Counted from the first letter of the stretch, positions 43,780 through 56,672 are shown. The stretch is DNA of 64,000 nucleotides from Enoplolaimus lenunculus (GCA_030248215.1 JASANG010000479.1:42673-106672); one strand, 5' to 3'. The notes: generated from the sequence alone by a model not told the origin. Program-made: numbers and translations.

Positions 43780-44215
43780 GCAAAATACCACGGTTCAACC
43801 GGAATTCCTTTTCCGGCTGTAATTCCTGCAAAAACTTCAATTCCTGTTCTTGTTCCTGTTCCTGCATTCAAAGATGCAGGAACCGGAATACTTGTATTGT
43901 GGCCAATCATTCATTATCATTTAAATATTGGAAACTTTGTCTTCGAGAAATTTTTATGTCAAAATTAGTGTTTTTGTACCCAGTTCAATTCTGTTACTAA
44001 ATTGTTCCTGATGTGTTTTTGCAAAACTTAATGATGAAATAGCTGAAAACTCCTTTAAGCTATTTTTTGGCAAGGTTTCCAACAAGCCCAACAGGAATTC
44101 GGTGATGAAATTTATTCAAGTTCCGGTTCCCGATCCTGTTCCGGTTCCTGCATAAAAATTAAATTCCTGTTCCTGTTCCTGTTCCGGCAAAATTTAGTTC
44201 CTGTTGGAATTCTGC
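43780..44215. repeat. Region with TTCCTG hexamer runs in two blocks
   Basis: TTCCTGTTCTTGTTCCTG at about 43840 and TTCCTGTTCCTGTTCCGG at about 44164, with GGAACCGGAATACTTG between. It may be another TIR element with a hexamer core, but I could not fix its ends. Confidence 0.5.
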
Positions 44216-44545
44216 AACATACAAAACAGCACTCATAATTAATAAAGCACGTACGATTCTGGTTGCAAGTTTGGTTTTGTGTGGTTGAAATCAACACCTG
44301 GCATTGACACTTGAAAGATATTTTGTATAAAATAAGATTTTGTATAAAAAGCCTAAGTTTCTTAAATTCAAACCAACATTAATTTTTAGGTACAAAAATC
44401 AGTTGCAGATATTTTAAGAATTTAAATTCATACGATCATAACAAAATTTGTAATTTTCTGATATTCTGTTCAAATTTTTAGTCTTGTGCTTAACTGCATC
44501 ACGAGTCTACTGCAATGGATGTTCGGTATAATTTATAATATTAAT

Positions 44546-44736
44546 GGCCCATGTTACTTTAAGGGGCGTCCAGGTTTCTGGTGGGTTTATAAACGAGTAT
44601 GTTTAGATTCTAGATTACATTTTTTGTTTAGACATAGGCTTAGGTTTCCGCTTACGAACACATTTTTGCAACGCTTAGGGTTAGGCTTAAGAATACGCTT
44701 AATCTTCTGTTACGTCCCTAAAAGTACCATTGATCC
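44546..44736 (+). mobile_element. MITE-B copy, 191 bp
   Basis: Left end GGCCCATGTTACTTTAAGGG. The right end is diverged (CCTAAAAGTACCATTGATCC). Perfect 8-bp duplication ATATTAAT (44538-44545, 44737-44744). TTAGG-type repeats inside. Confidence 0.87.
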
Positions 44737-45365
44737 ATATTAATTATATCTGAAATTGTATAAGTTCTTCATGTTTAGGTGTAAAAAACTGTTAATTTCA
44801 AAACTAAAAAAACCAACTTACAATACGAGAAAATCTTCGATCCTGTGCTGAGCGAAGCAAAGTTAAAGTTCAATTAAGCTATACAACCAGAATTTATGAC
44901 GAAAACTGCTGGTCAGCCTTTTGATTGCAGCAGTAAGTAAGCTAAATAACTGTTAAACCGAATTATATGTTCCAATGTACCGTTAAATGGTTATACCCAT
45001 CCACCCTGACAATGAATAAATCTCGCACTATTAAGTTCTAATACTTTGTATTTTACTGACTAAATTCAGTATAACAGTGTATTTTAATGGACAGTTTGCA
45101 ATTTAAAGATAAGGTTAACAAATTTGAAAAATTCAAAAAATTTTGTATTAAAATTTATTTTTAAAATTGCGTTTGACTTCTCTCGCTCGCGAGCTTTATT
45201 CACCATTATATATCACATGGTCCCTGACCGAAACTTCGGGATCAGGTGCTGAGTAACAAATTACTATTACAAATCAAACAATCGACATTATAAAGCATTT
45301 TTTGGTCATTAGTAATGTAAATATAGTCATGATTCTTAGTCAAAAAGAACAAGTTAAAATGGTTC

Positions 45366-45453
45366 ATATATATATATAAAGCATTTTTTGGTCATATATA
45401 TATATATATATATAGATATAGATATCTTAGACAAAAAGAACAAGTTAAAATGG

Positions 45454-45535
<82 letters not shown>

Positions 45536-45557
45536 AATATATTATATATATATTCGA
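45366..45557. repeat. (TA)n microsatellite with a duplicated flank
   Basis: TA runs at 45368-45380, 45394-45415 and 45457-45557. The line AAAAAGAACAAGTTAAAATG occurs twice (about 45343 and 45433), and GCATTTTTTGGTCAT occurs near 45295 and 45380, so the array grew by block duplication. Confidence 0.9.
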
Positions 45558-46253
45558 TTTTGAAATGCGTTTGACTCGAACCCTGTTGAATTAAAGCACA
45601 AATTGACGCATAGTACATGGACCCCATTTTAAGCAAACCACAATCAATCTCTGTCTCCTGTTACGTCGCGTTCACAATAACTTTTTCAAGCTGAACACCC
45701 AGAGCGGAGGTCAGGTAACGCGAATATTGCATCTGAAAGTTAGAAACGATGATTTACTTTAAATTACTTCTATGAAGACTGAAAGATTTAAAATATAATT
45801 AATAAAATTTGAACTTTGTTTGTTCAAAGAATCGCAATAATAAATTGCATTTTTTAGCAGAAAACTATGGAAAAAATAGCCGAAGGCGAAGTAGTTTTGA
45901 AACTATTAAGAACAGTGACAAAAATGCTAAGGTATTATTATGAAAGCTGTTAGTTTAGTTCAAAGAACTGAGTTTGCAAACATTACGAATTGCTATCACT
46001 TATTAGTTATCTTGCTTAAGAACTGTTGGCATAAGGCAAACCAGCTTTTGCAACACTCTCATTAGGTTTAATTAATGAACCAATAAATTCCAACAAACAA
46101 TTTAATTTGAAACATATTTTGTACCAACCGTAGTTTAATTAAGCCCAAAAGTCCAGAATGCGCCGTAGATACAGCCAAAGGAAAGATATAATTTCGCAAC
46201 TAAACAGAAAGGTTTAGGGACTTTCCTGACCTGCTTCGTGAAACGTTTCTGTC
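45558..46253. other. Non-coding stretch, nothing recognised
   Basis: No gene seen. Confidence 0.3.
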
Positions 46254-46698
46254 TACACTAGTGACCAGAATAAGAGGTGCACAATAAGAGAGGCTTACCA
46301 TTTTGTGTCCCAATCAATATACGTTCGTATCCGTAATAAGAGCCCGTAAGCGGATAGAGTTCCTAAACCCGAATTAGGGTCCATAAATGTCAATTAACCC
46401 TAATTTTAGCGCAAAAATTACTCCAGGACCAAATAATTTTTGTTCAAAACTGTAAAGCGTACGTAAATTTGGAAAGTACATTCCTAAGTATAACCTTGTA
46501 GTATCGCTCAAGCTATTGATACAAGACAAATAAACGTTTGATTCAACGGATAATTGCAGTACCGGATATACACCAGTAACGAAGGGCGGCGGAGCGTGGG
46601 TTAAAAATAAATAACCGTCCGTAACCGAATAACAAGGGGGGGTACCCTCTGGAAAGGCCAAATAAATATCAGTCCCCCTCTTATTCGGGTCACTACAG
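46254..46698. mobile_element. Tc1/mariner-like MITE, near full length
   Basis: Left end diverged (CACTAGTGACCAGAATAAGA); right end TCTTATTCGGGTCACTACAG followed by TA. Confidence 0.8.
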
Positions 46699-46700
46699 TA

Positions 46701-47013
46701 TTCTATAAGTGTCAATTATCCCTAATTGTAGCGCATAAACGACTCTAGACTCAAATACAGTTGAGAATACAGTTGAGCTCGAAACCTTAAAGCATACGTA
46801 AGTTTTGAAACTACATTCCAAAGTATAACTTTGCATTATCGCTCAACTTTTTTATACGAGACAAATAAACGTTTAATTCAACGGATAGTTGCAATACCGG
46901 ATATATCAGTAGCGAAGGGTGGCAGAGGGTGGGTTAAAATAACACTCCGTAATCTAATAACCGAAGACGCCTAAATAAATATCAGTCCCCGCGTCTTATT
47001 CGGGTCACTACAG
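46701..47013. mobile_element. Tc1/mariner-like MITE, right two thirds, abutting the previous copy
   Basis: Begins mid-body (GTGTCAATTATCCCTAATTG) immediately after the terminal TA of the previous copy, and ends CTTATTCGGGTCACTACAG plus TA. The same right end therefore occurs twice in about 320 bp. Confidence 0.75.
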
Positions 47014-47319
47014 TAGCGTCAAGCGATAACAAATTCGCTTGCTAAGTGGTGAATCAATTCAGCTTACATTCCAAAAACATAAATCTGGTTTCAGCTTAAA
47101 AACAGAAAACCTTCTAATGATAACTGTACCAAACGTTCCACATTCTGACCAGGTTGATCAAGTAAGTAAACAATGCGCACGTTTCTCTTCCATATGCCCA
47201 TTAGTTTCGACTTACCTTACAGGTTACCGCAACAATCGGATAATGTTTACTTTGACAAGCGTTCAGTAGTGCAAGCCTATTCGTAACCTTAAGCCTAAGT
47301 CTCAGAGTAACGATAAGCT

Positions 47320-47468
47320 TGCCAATGTTACTTTAAGGAGCGTAACAGTAGATTAAGCGTATTCCTAAGCCTAAGCCTAAGCGTTGCAAATATTCCTAAA
47401 CTTTGTAATCTAGAATCTAAACTTACTGTTACCAGAAACCTGGACGCCCTTATAATGTAACATGGGCC
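47320..47468 (-). mobile_element. MITE-B copy, 149 bp
   Basis: Termini GCCAATGTTACTTTAAGGAG and TTATAATGTAACATGGGCC. Perfect 8-bp duplication GATAAGCT (47312-47319, 47469-47476). Few GCCTAA units. Confidence 0.88.
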
Positions 47469-47476
47469 GATAAGCT

Positions 47477-48069
47477 TATAACTAAGCCTAGACTCTAAGC
47501 CTAAATCTATGCCTTTGTAAAGAGTTACGACTAAAGCTTGAGCTTAAGTTCTGTATCAGAGTCTCGTGGAAATACCGTTCACCATCATAGTATTAACATT
47601 GCCCACAAACCGACATAAACAAATTCAAATATGACGGTAGCGAGGTGAGGTAAGAAACGGAATAGAATAGTTGATTCTGATAGGGTTTTGAAGCTAAAAC
47701 AGCTGTATTAATTAGCCTGGAACAAGCGAAACCGGTATATCAGTACTGATATTTCAACAGTTCAAAGTGCAAGAATTATCAGAAACAGTTTAATTGCCTT
47801 TTGACAACTTCAGAAATATATTTACACCAAATGTAAACATGTTTCGCATCGCAAACCCTGCGCCTAATATTCTTGAATCACAGTTACTTACGAGTACAAG
47901 GATGTAGAGTCCTCCTGTCGCTTTTAATGATACCCGTCTGGTTGTTGAAATTGAATTTTGTTGTATTAAAATAGACTTTTAAACAAATTTAGACAGATTA
48001 GGCGCGGTCACAACAGGTACAAACATTCATTTAAATGACTGCAGTTGAAACCAATCTCGTTCCATTTAG
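47477..48069. other. Non-coding stretch, nothing recognised
   Basis: No gene seen. Confidence 0.3.
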
Positions 48070-48604
48070 CATTGGCGGATTCAGAATTTTCTGCGTAAGG
48101 CGTCGCACGATCCATAATAGAGAAAGACACCCATCAAGCGAAGCCAGAAAGAAGCCAAATGTCATTTCCGCCGTAAATTTTCATACCAAATTTGATTTTT
48201 GATCTCTGTTTGGGATCATCAGTTGACTGTCTCACCTTTGGGATCCGACAGTGCCAGTCAAAATAAGTGACATTTCTAAAATACCATACGTTTTCCTTAT
48301 ATTCTGAAACTCAATCATGAAAATCAAACGAAATACGATACACTTCGTCACTGTCTACGCAACCGTGTTCAAAGACATTAGCCGCTGCCTGTCGGACATA
48401 ATAAGCAAAAAGGTCTACTAACCACTAGCGGTTCAACCAAGGGCCACCCCGGACTGCCCCCACCGTAACAGGAATCGAAACCAACATTTTGTGTTAAGAT
48501 TTAGCAGTAAAATGTCGTTCGGCATATCGCTAGCTTAGCTGACAATTTTGTACTATTTTGTTTCGCGTGGCCCCCTTTTAGAAACTTTCAGATCCGCCGC
48601 TACG
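48070..48604. repeat. Possible old hAT-type element
   Basis: Left CATTGGCGGATTCAGAATTT and right inverted CGTAGCGGCGGATCTGAAAG are loosely similar hAT-like termini. No target duplication found. Confidence 0.3.
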
Positions 48605-48806
48605 ACTCACCGCCGTCAATGGACAGACTTTATAGAGTTTAGTTGGCTTGCAGCAAAGTCTCGTCAGACGACCAACCGGGAGTTACAAACTCACCGGTTG
48701 AATGTAAATGAAGTGAACTCGCTTACAATTTGCATCAAATGCAACTATTTTTATACGCGAATTTGACTGATTTAAATCGTAAAATCCACGTTATCATGCG
48801 AATTAT

Positions 48807-48979
48807 GGCCCATGTTACTGTAAGAGGCGTCCAGGTTTCTGGTGGGTCTATAAAAGAGTAGATTTAGATTCTAGATTACATTTTTTACTTAGGCTTAGGC
48901 TTAGGAACACCGTTTTCGCATAGGCTTAGACGTAGGAATACGCTCAATCTACTGTTACGCCCCTAAAAGTAACATTGAC
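48807..48979 (+). mobile_element. MITE-B copy, 173 bp
   Basis: Left GGCCCATGTTACTGTAAGAG; right GCCCCTAAAAGTAACATTGA. Flanks CGAATTAT and CGAATTAC (7 of 8). Confidence 0.82.
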
Positions 48980-50068
48980 CGAATTACCATACATAATTTG
49001 ATACAGGGTTATGTTGATTACTAATTCAACGTGAATATTATGAATGCATGATGGGTGGCGTATCATGAAATTTCTGACCAGGGGGCGCGCGATATCTAAT
49101 AGTGAAATACCTCACCAGCGAATCGAGTTAGAAGCTAAACGCTAATTTAGCACTGACGCCTAATACAACAGTTTAGTTTCGATATCTGTTGGGGGCACGG
49201 ACTCAGTGACCTTCCCATGAATCGGCCACTGTTCATAACCAGTACTGATACCTTGGGATTATGGCTTCAGATACAATCGGCAAATTCAATGAGAGGTGTA
49301 TATTCACTAGAGGAATAAAGGGGTGTATATCCATCTAAAAATGTTTGCAAAACTCAAAATAGACAGTCGCTGGCTGCAAAATAACACCTGAAAAGGTCAA
49401 AAAAATTTCTTGTCAGCGGCTCTCGCTCGCAAAAGGCTGTCAAACAATCGTAACTACGCCACTGAATTCAACGTCACAGCTGCGGGTCATGACGCTGGAA
49501 AATTATTCCGCCTACTTCGTGTCATATCTCATTATGAAACCACCAACAGCGACATTTACGATACGCGCATGTCTCGCCTGTCCCGCCTGGCTGTTTCAAT
49601 AAAGTTTTGTGTCTGCTGAGGGGACCTAATTATAATTTGGGTAATGAAGTTGCATTATTTGACGTTTATGCCGTCATGTCTATTGCGATATCATGAAACT
49701 GTGACTTGGGGCATGGGCTTGAAATTTTTACAGGGCGGAAGACAAAAATTTCCGTAACAAAGAGTTGTTTAAATTTACCGAAAAATACATTTCGGCTTAG
49801 GGTTGATGGAGCAAAGATGTCCGTAAGTGGATGCCACACATACTCTACCTATTGGGATCGACTGATATTTTTGCAGGAAATGAGTTTTTCCTTGAAAATC
49901 ACAGTGGTGGTTTTGCGAACACAACAATCCATAGCTTTATCCCAGGTGTCCGTAAAATATATCTGCTCGATAATTGACCGTAAATGTTTCGCTCAACTTG
50001 GGATTGAACCCGGCCGTCATGAGTTTCCCTTGCTCGTACGCATTTGCATAAACAAGTTGAAAAGCTGG
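48980..50068. other. Non-coding stretch, nothing recognised
   Basis: A 132-codon frame at 49706-50104 has no recognisable domain and is treated as chance. Confidence 0.3.
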
Positions 50069-50118
50069 CCAATGTTTACTTTAACGAACGTAACAGTAGA
50101 TTAAGCGTATTCCTAAGC
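50069..50118 (-). repeat. MITE-B end fragment
   Basis: TGGCCAATGTTTACTTTAAC, then GTAACAGTAGATTAAGCGTA and TTCCTAAGCC, then unrelated sequence. Confidence 0.6.
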
Positions 50119-50473
50119 CGGCAACCATTTGACGTTTAAACAGCCTGTGTCATTTGAAACTTGAACGCCGCGATAATGAAATTTACAAGTTTGCTCGTCG
50201 ACTTTATTTTTGAAATTTGTCAAAATTTTGCAAATTCTATGAGTAAAAAGTGGAAATTTATAAAATTGGACATCAGCATTGCTTCCTAAACAACGCAATA
50301 GCGTATGATAATGCTGTAGCCAAAATGCATAACTTCACAAACTAGCAACTTGGAATATAAATTAATCAAGAACGCCTTCAACCGGAACAATGTTTTGACT
50401 CCTGTCCAGCCTTACACAGACGCATTGCATTCTTAGCTAATACAAGAGGTGTGCATTGATCTAAAATCCAGTT

Positions 50474-50720
50474 ACAATAGTGTCCCGAATGGTACTAAGT
50501 ATGAGGAATTTTCCACTTTAGCCCTAATCAATAGGAGTCTGTATACTTATAGCCCGTTATATTGGATAGAGTCTAAAAGTTCTGATTAGCGTCCGTAAAA
50601 GAGACCAACAATGCAGAATGGCAACTGTTTTTGATCCTAGGCAATTTGCACATAGCAACCTAGTAGCTTGCGACCGGATACCAAAAATTGGCGGAGCCGG
50701 AATCGAATAATATAGTATCC
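50474..50720. repeat. Highly diverged Tc1/mariner-like MITE fragment
   Basis: TAGTGTCCCGAAT, then CCCTAATCAATAGGAGTCTG and GGATAGAGTCTAAA are recognisable pieces of the family body. Confidence 0.5.
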
Positions 50721-53295
50721 GGCCGCAGCCGGATATTGAATTCCAATCTAACAATAGATTGCATTCAGATATCAGAACATAGCTTACAAATTTTTCTTCC
50801 GTGGCTTAAGGTACCCAAGTTTAAGTGGCCAAGTTTAACATCCCCCACCGATGCATTTTTAACACTTTAACAACGACCATTTTATGCTATTCTGTGTTTT
50901 TGTAGCCTTGCGTTCGGTTGCAATATTCGTCTGGCTCATGTTCCTTTTAAGCGCATCCAGTTTTCTGTAGGTGAGAGATGGGAAGATCAGGTATGGGAGT
51001 CTCGGTCTCAGTCTCGGATAGTCTCAGTATTCGACAGGTCCCGGTTTCTTGAGTTTCGGTGATTTGGAACCGTAACTAGAAGCTGAGGATTTTGAAAATA
51101 CTGGTAGATTAGTGAAAAGCAGATTTCGCTATGAATCTAAAAATTTTCATAGTTACGCAATTAATAAAACATACTTAAACACTTAAAAAATGAAAAAACA
51201 CAAAAAAAACTACGAAAAAAGCAAAAGAAATAATTTATTTTGAAAATTTTATTTTTCGGTGATGACCAAACGTTGACCGAGACACAAATTTTCATGGCCG
51301 GACTTCACCTATCCCTGGCTCGGATTAAAGCTATTATTTTTGCTTAGGATTAGACTTAGTGATAGACAAATTTTTACGCTGAAGTTTAGACTTAGCCTTA
51401 GAAATAATAGAAGTATGCTGGGTCATCTATATCTGGTTTTCCAGCGTTATTGCAACCCAATAAAGATTGCGAACGTACACGGACACATGCAAACATTACT
51501 TTACATGTGTGACAGAAAAAATATGTAAAAGCAAGTGAATCAGTTCGATGGTACTTGGCATAAACACAATTGATGGTGTAAACTTTTTGAAGTATTTTAA
51601 AAATAATATCCAGCTAGTTAAAATACCGGAGCCGGATGTCGATTTTTACCGGAGCGGGATATCCGGTTGCACCCTGCTACCTAGGTATGAAACTATGATT
51701 CATCCTTATATATCTATGCGTCTAGGCCCATTTTTTCAAATACGTATTGTAGCTATATCATCAGATAGCGATAAGTTATTAAACTAACACGCAGCTACAA
51801 TTACAGATTTCAAAGTTGTACAGAAGTAGGACAAATAGAATCCGAAAGGCATGCTCAGGTTTCGAACACTGCCATTTCCTGGTTCGAAAATTACTTAACC
51901 TATATAACCTACTAGTGAAAGATGCTCAAACACCCTGCCGTCACAAATTTTTTGCTTCAACCATTCTAACTCCTAATACAAACACGGAAAACTGAGAAAG
52001 TTCGCGATTTTCATTGTTAAGTAATAATTGTTGACGCAAGTTAAATTCAAAAATGAATCGGCATCATTTGTTGACTTTATAAAAGTTCAAAAATGCAAAA
52101 CAATAATTCGCATAATTTTAATAATGTCAAGTTGTTCGCAAACAGAAACACATTTATTACATTAAAGTGTTTGTCAGCTTTATATCCAGGCACAAATCAT
52201 TTTTATCCAGTTGAATTCTTTCAATTTTATAAACGCAACAATTTTGACGTTTTATTTTTAGTGTCATATGCAGGAAAAGGTATAATTCTGCGATCCACAT
52301 CATCAACTTCCTTTCCGCTTCAACAAATAGTGGGTGGCTATATTAAGTAATGAGCGCCTTTATTTTCTATAAATTCCGTCTTGAGTTTGTTTTCTAATTT
52401 AGCAGCAAGAAGTCTTTTTTATTATTTTTTTATTCAAACGGTCATCAGCGAGTGATTTTTACAGGTTTTTTCACAAATTTATACAACGACAGATTACTGA
52501 TTTTGAATAAAGTACATTGTCTGAGTTGACATACGGGTGTTTAAACCTGGCACACCAGCAGCGTCCGCTAAGAAATCATTGCAAAATGTAAAACCATTAT
52601 AAATGTAGTTTTTAAATAAAATGTTTCAAACTCGAGTGACCCAATCGTCATATCATCTGTTGAATACAACTACATTAAACACCAAACATCATTCGGTATA
52701 AAAGTCAACGCAAACTTGCGTAAGGTTAAGCCTGGTAGACAAAGTTCAAAATTTTGACAAACTGTTCAATAGTATTCATTTGTAGTTGCAAATATATGTA
52801 AAACAAACGTTAATTAGCACTTAAAAGCACTCTTAAAATAAATTTTAACCGTATAAACTAACACAGAACTTCTACTCTTAAAACGGTCGGCTACACACAG
52901 CGTCTGTTCTGTTTTACCAAAGTTAAATTTTGTTCAAACCCGCGGGCAGAATAAAGAGAAACTTTTACCTGAAACAAATGGCTGTTGTTATTTACCTCAA
53001 CAATTTAGTTGATTAAGAGACAAAACTTCGATTTGATGAATAAGATAGATTACCATTAGTATATAATGGCCATGAAGGATAGTCGGTCTTGACAAATCAC
53101 GGCATTTGTTTTATTTTACTTGAAAACTTTAAGTATACTTATTAAAAAATTGGCTTCATGATCTGGAAACAATCTTGTAGTTCATTTAACACAACAAATG
53201 TTTACACGCAACCGGTTCGTTGGTAAAGTACAATCCGTAGCTGAGCGTCAACTTGTGTCCGTTCAAAAGACACTCGAAATTAATGTGAAACTTTA
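50721..53295. other. Long non-coding stretch, no gene recognised
   Basis: A TTAGAC/TTAGCC-type relic at about 51330-51400. Frames at 51548-51787 and 52093-52350 lack recognisable motifs. Confidence 0.3.
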
Positions 53296-53303
53296 GTTTT
53301 ACT

Positions 53304-53445
53304 GGCCCATGTAAAGATCAGGGGCGGAAAGTTTTTCTGTAGGACTTGCATAGAGTAAGCTTAAGCTTTAGACTAATTTTTTTGCTTGGCTTAGGCTTAG
53401 GAATATGCTTATAGCACTGTTCCGCCCCTGTTCTTTACATTGGCC
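53304..53445 (+). mobile_element. MITE-A copy, 142 bp, with a minimal TTAGGC core
   Basis: Termini GGCCCATGTAAAGATCAGGG and CCCCTGTTCTTTACATTGGCC. Perfect 8-bp duplication GTTTTACT (53296-53303, 53446-53453). Only about two TTAGGC units, so this is close to a basal form. Confidence 0.93.
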
Positions 53446-53655
53446 GTTTTACTCAACGTTTTGTCAATAAACGTTCAAATTTCACTGCGCACAATGAAAC
53501 ATTTCGGCCTATGGTGGTAACTAAGAATACTCAATTGTATTTATAATTTACCGCAACAAAATTATAAATTCCAAGCAAATTATTTCAAAAGTCATTTTAG
53601 TTAAATATTGTCGCTGTTTAAGATTTTCAAAAATTCAGCGTCATCAAAAATATTA

Positions 53656-54500
53656 AAACTAGAAAAAATTGCTCAGCACTTGAGCAGTATGGAATATGCT
53701 TCATATTCCTATTAAAAGGACAGTAACTAGACCAGCACATTCGTTCGATGTAACCTGGAAAAATATTAAGAAATAATGGCGTCCAAAATCATGTTGACTA
53801 TTAATTCTTCTGAAACATATTGCGGAGAGCAAATCTATTTTTATGTTGAAAGTTTTTGGCAGATTTATTAGGCATTTTATGAAATTTCTTAGATAATATC
53901 TGGGTTACAGAGACATGGCTGAAGTAGTGCGATCTTTGCTTTTGCCAGATTAGTCGATGCTGCCAGAATACGGTGAGAATTTTGAGCCTCTAGTCGTGAC
54001 TATGCAGTGAAACAAATAACTCGGTAGACCTGTAAACTTGTTTGTTCGTCGCTAAGGTTAAAAGTCAGCTAAAGTCAAGAGTCGTTTTTAAAGCATCAAT
54101 TGCGATTCATTTTGTGACAACGCCTTGTTTGAGAAAGTATCTAAAACAAAATTGGTCATCAATACTATAACTCACCAATTATGGTCCATACAGTGTTCTT
54201 ATGAAATTCAATTAACTATGTTAATAGAGAGCCAAAGGTGAGTTTAGTACGTTCTTGTAGAAAACTTCAATACACATTTTAAGCAAAACATTTGTTTCTT
54301 ACAAAAAGAAAATTACAGAAATTTTGCTATCCGCAATATGTTTCAGAAGAATTAATAGTCAACATGATTTTGGACGCCATTATTTCTTAATATTTTTCCA
54401 GGTTACATCGAACGAATGTGCTGGTCTAGTTACTGTCCTTTTAATAGGAATATGAAGCATATTCCATACTGCTCAAGTGCTGAGCAATTTTTTCTAGTTT
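53656..54500. repeat. Perfect 170-bp inverted repeat around a 505-bp spacer
   Basis: The left arm 53656-53825 and right arm 54331-54500 are exact reverse complements over 170 bases by my reading. They begin AAACTAGAAAAAATTGCTCA and end CATATTGCGG. The spacer has no recognisable ORF. No target duplication seen. Confidence 0.9.
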
Positions 54501-54661
54501 CAACCGTTTTACCAAGCTGCTGATTAATCCATCAATCTGAACAATGAAAAATGAGAAGACTGTTTTAACTAAATACAGAGTTTCAATAAATCGTTTGCAT
54601 GACAGAAACTTTTATCCTGACAACAAGCGCCTAACCAACGTATTTGTATAAAACCAAACAT

Positions 54662-56021
54662 TGGGGCGAAACAACCACGGGGTGACAATGTTCGTTGGGT
54701 AAACCAACCGTTGGGGTGAAGTCAGCCATTGGGGTGAAACCAACCGTTGGGGTGAAACCAACCGTTTGGGTGAAACCGACTGTTGTGGTGAAACGGACCG
54801 TTGGGGTGAAAGTAACCGTTGCGCTGAAACCATCCGTTGGGGTAAAACCAATCATTAGGGTGAAACCAACCGTTGGGGTAAAACCAATCATTAGGGTGAA
54901 ACCAACCGTTGGGGTGAAAGCAACCGTGCGGGTGAAACCAACCGTTGGGGTGAAACCGACTGATGGGGTGAAAGCAACCGTTGGAGTGAAACCGACTGTT
55001 GGGCCGAAACCAACCGTTGGGGTAAAACCGACTGTTGGGGTGAAACCAACCGTTGGGGTGAAACCAACCGTTGGGGTGAAACCGGCTGTTGCGGTGAAAC
55101 GAACCGTTGGGATGAAACAGACTGTTGAGATGAAACCAACCGTTGGGGGAAACCAACCGTTTGGGTGAAACCAACCGTTGGGGTGAACCAACCCTTGGGT
55201 TGAAACCAATCGTTGCGGTGAAACCGACTATTGGGTTGAAACCAACCGTTGGGGTGAAACCGACTGTTGGGGTGAAACCAACCGTTGGGGTGAAACCAAC
55301 TGTTGGGGTGAAACCAACCGTTGGGGTGAAACCGACTGTTGGGGTGAAACCAACCGTTGGGGTGAAACCAGCCGTTGGGGTGAAATCAACCGTTGGGGTG
55401 AAACCAACCGTGCGGGTGAAACCAACCGTTGGGGTGAAACTAACCGTTGCGCTGAAACCAACCGTTGGGGTAAAACAAATCATTGGGGTGAAACCAACCG
55501 TTGGGGTGAAACCAACCGTTGGGTTGAAACTAACCGTTGGGGTGAAACCAACCGTTGGGGTGAAACCAGCCGTTGGGGTGAAATCAACCGTTGGGGTGAA
55601 ACCAGCCGTTGGGGTGAAATCAACCGTTGGGGTGAAACCAACCGTGCGGGTGAAACCAACCGTTGGGGTGAAACTAACCGTTGCGCTGAAACCAACCGTT
55701 GGGGTAAAACAAATCATTGGGGTGAAACCAACCGTTGGGGTGAAACCAACCGTTGGGTTGAAACTAACCGTTGGGGTGAAACCAACCGTTGGGGTGAAAC
55801 CGGCTGTTGCGGTGAAACGAACCGTTGGGATGAAATAGACTGTTGATATGAAACCAACCGTTGGGGGGAAACCGACTGTTGGGGTGAAACTAACCGTTGT
55901 GGTGAAACCGACTGTTGGGGTGAAACCAACCGTTGCGGTGAAACCGACTGTTGGGTGAAACCAACCGGTGGGGTGAAACCGACAGTTGGGGTGAAACCAA
56001 CCGTTGGGATGAAACAAACCA
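54662..56021. repeat. Minisatellite of 18-bp unit GGGGTGAAACCAACCGTT, about 1.36 kb
   Basis: About 75 units of 18 bp, with CCGACTGTT, CCGTGCGGG and other variants. Because 18 is a multiple of 3, long frames persist on both strands (VKPTVG plus, GFTPTV minus). A stretch at about 55358-55480 recurs 234 bases (13 units) later at about 55592-55714, so there is a higher-order repeat. Not a gene. Confidence 0.95.
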
Positions 56022-56672
56022 CAAGCTCTATAAAGTGGTGAAAGTTATAACCGTAAAATTACATAGCTAACGGGAAAAAAGTGCTGAACCAAAATGGAAA
56101 ATTTCGTGCACTTTCTGTAACAAGTTTTTTGACCGTAACTACTGAAGACCACGCTCTTTTGGCAAATCCTTTGGCACAGATATTCCCGACGGACCAGTAT
56201 ACCAGTGTACAAAATTCAACGAAATAGGTCTGCTATTACTTGAGTACCAACATGCAAACTAAACTGAAAATACGCACTTGAGAAGCGCGAACCACATATA
56301 TGAACACTATCGTGTTCATATGATTTACAAAGCGATTTTCGTCGAACCCGAAGAAGTCAAATAAAATGTTGTTAGGGCGAATTTGTTACGAATAAACGGC
56401 TGCTGAAACGAAATGTTTTATCGATTTAAAGCTTGATTGCGATATTATCCATAACTCCAGAATATACATACATACATACATACATATATATATATGTATA
56501 TATATGTCCAAAATTGTTGCCTAAGAAAACAAAGTGAACCCTGGTTTCGTACAGGGGTGTAGATATAAAATGGGGAAATAACCGGATTATATCTCCTCTT
56601 GAAAATCTTAGACAGGCGGTAAAAACAATTTTTAAAATATTTATTTTCTAGACGCTGGAGGTTAATATTTTT
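56022..56672. other. Non-coding stretch with a short (TACA/TA)n run
   Basis: CATACATACATACATATATA at about 56466. No gene seen. Confidence 0.35.

Noticed and set aside
45388..45636. ORFs of alternating Tyr-Ile
   Set aside because: Translation of a (TA)n microsatellite.
54631..56022. Long ORFs on both strands over the 18-bp repeat (up to 431 codons)
   Set aside because: The unit is a multiple of three without stops, so both strands stay open; nothing but the minisatellite is encoded.
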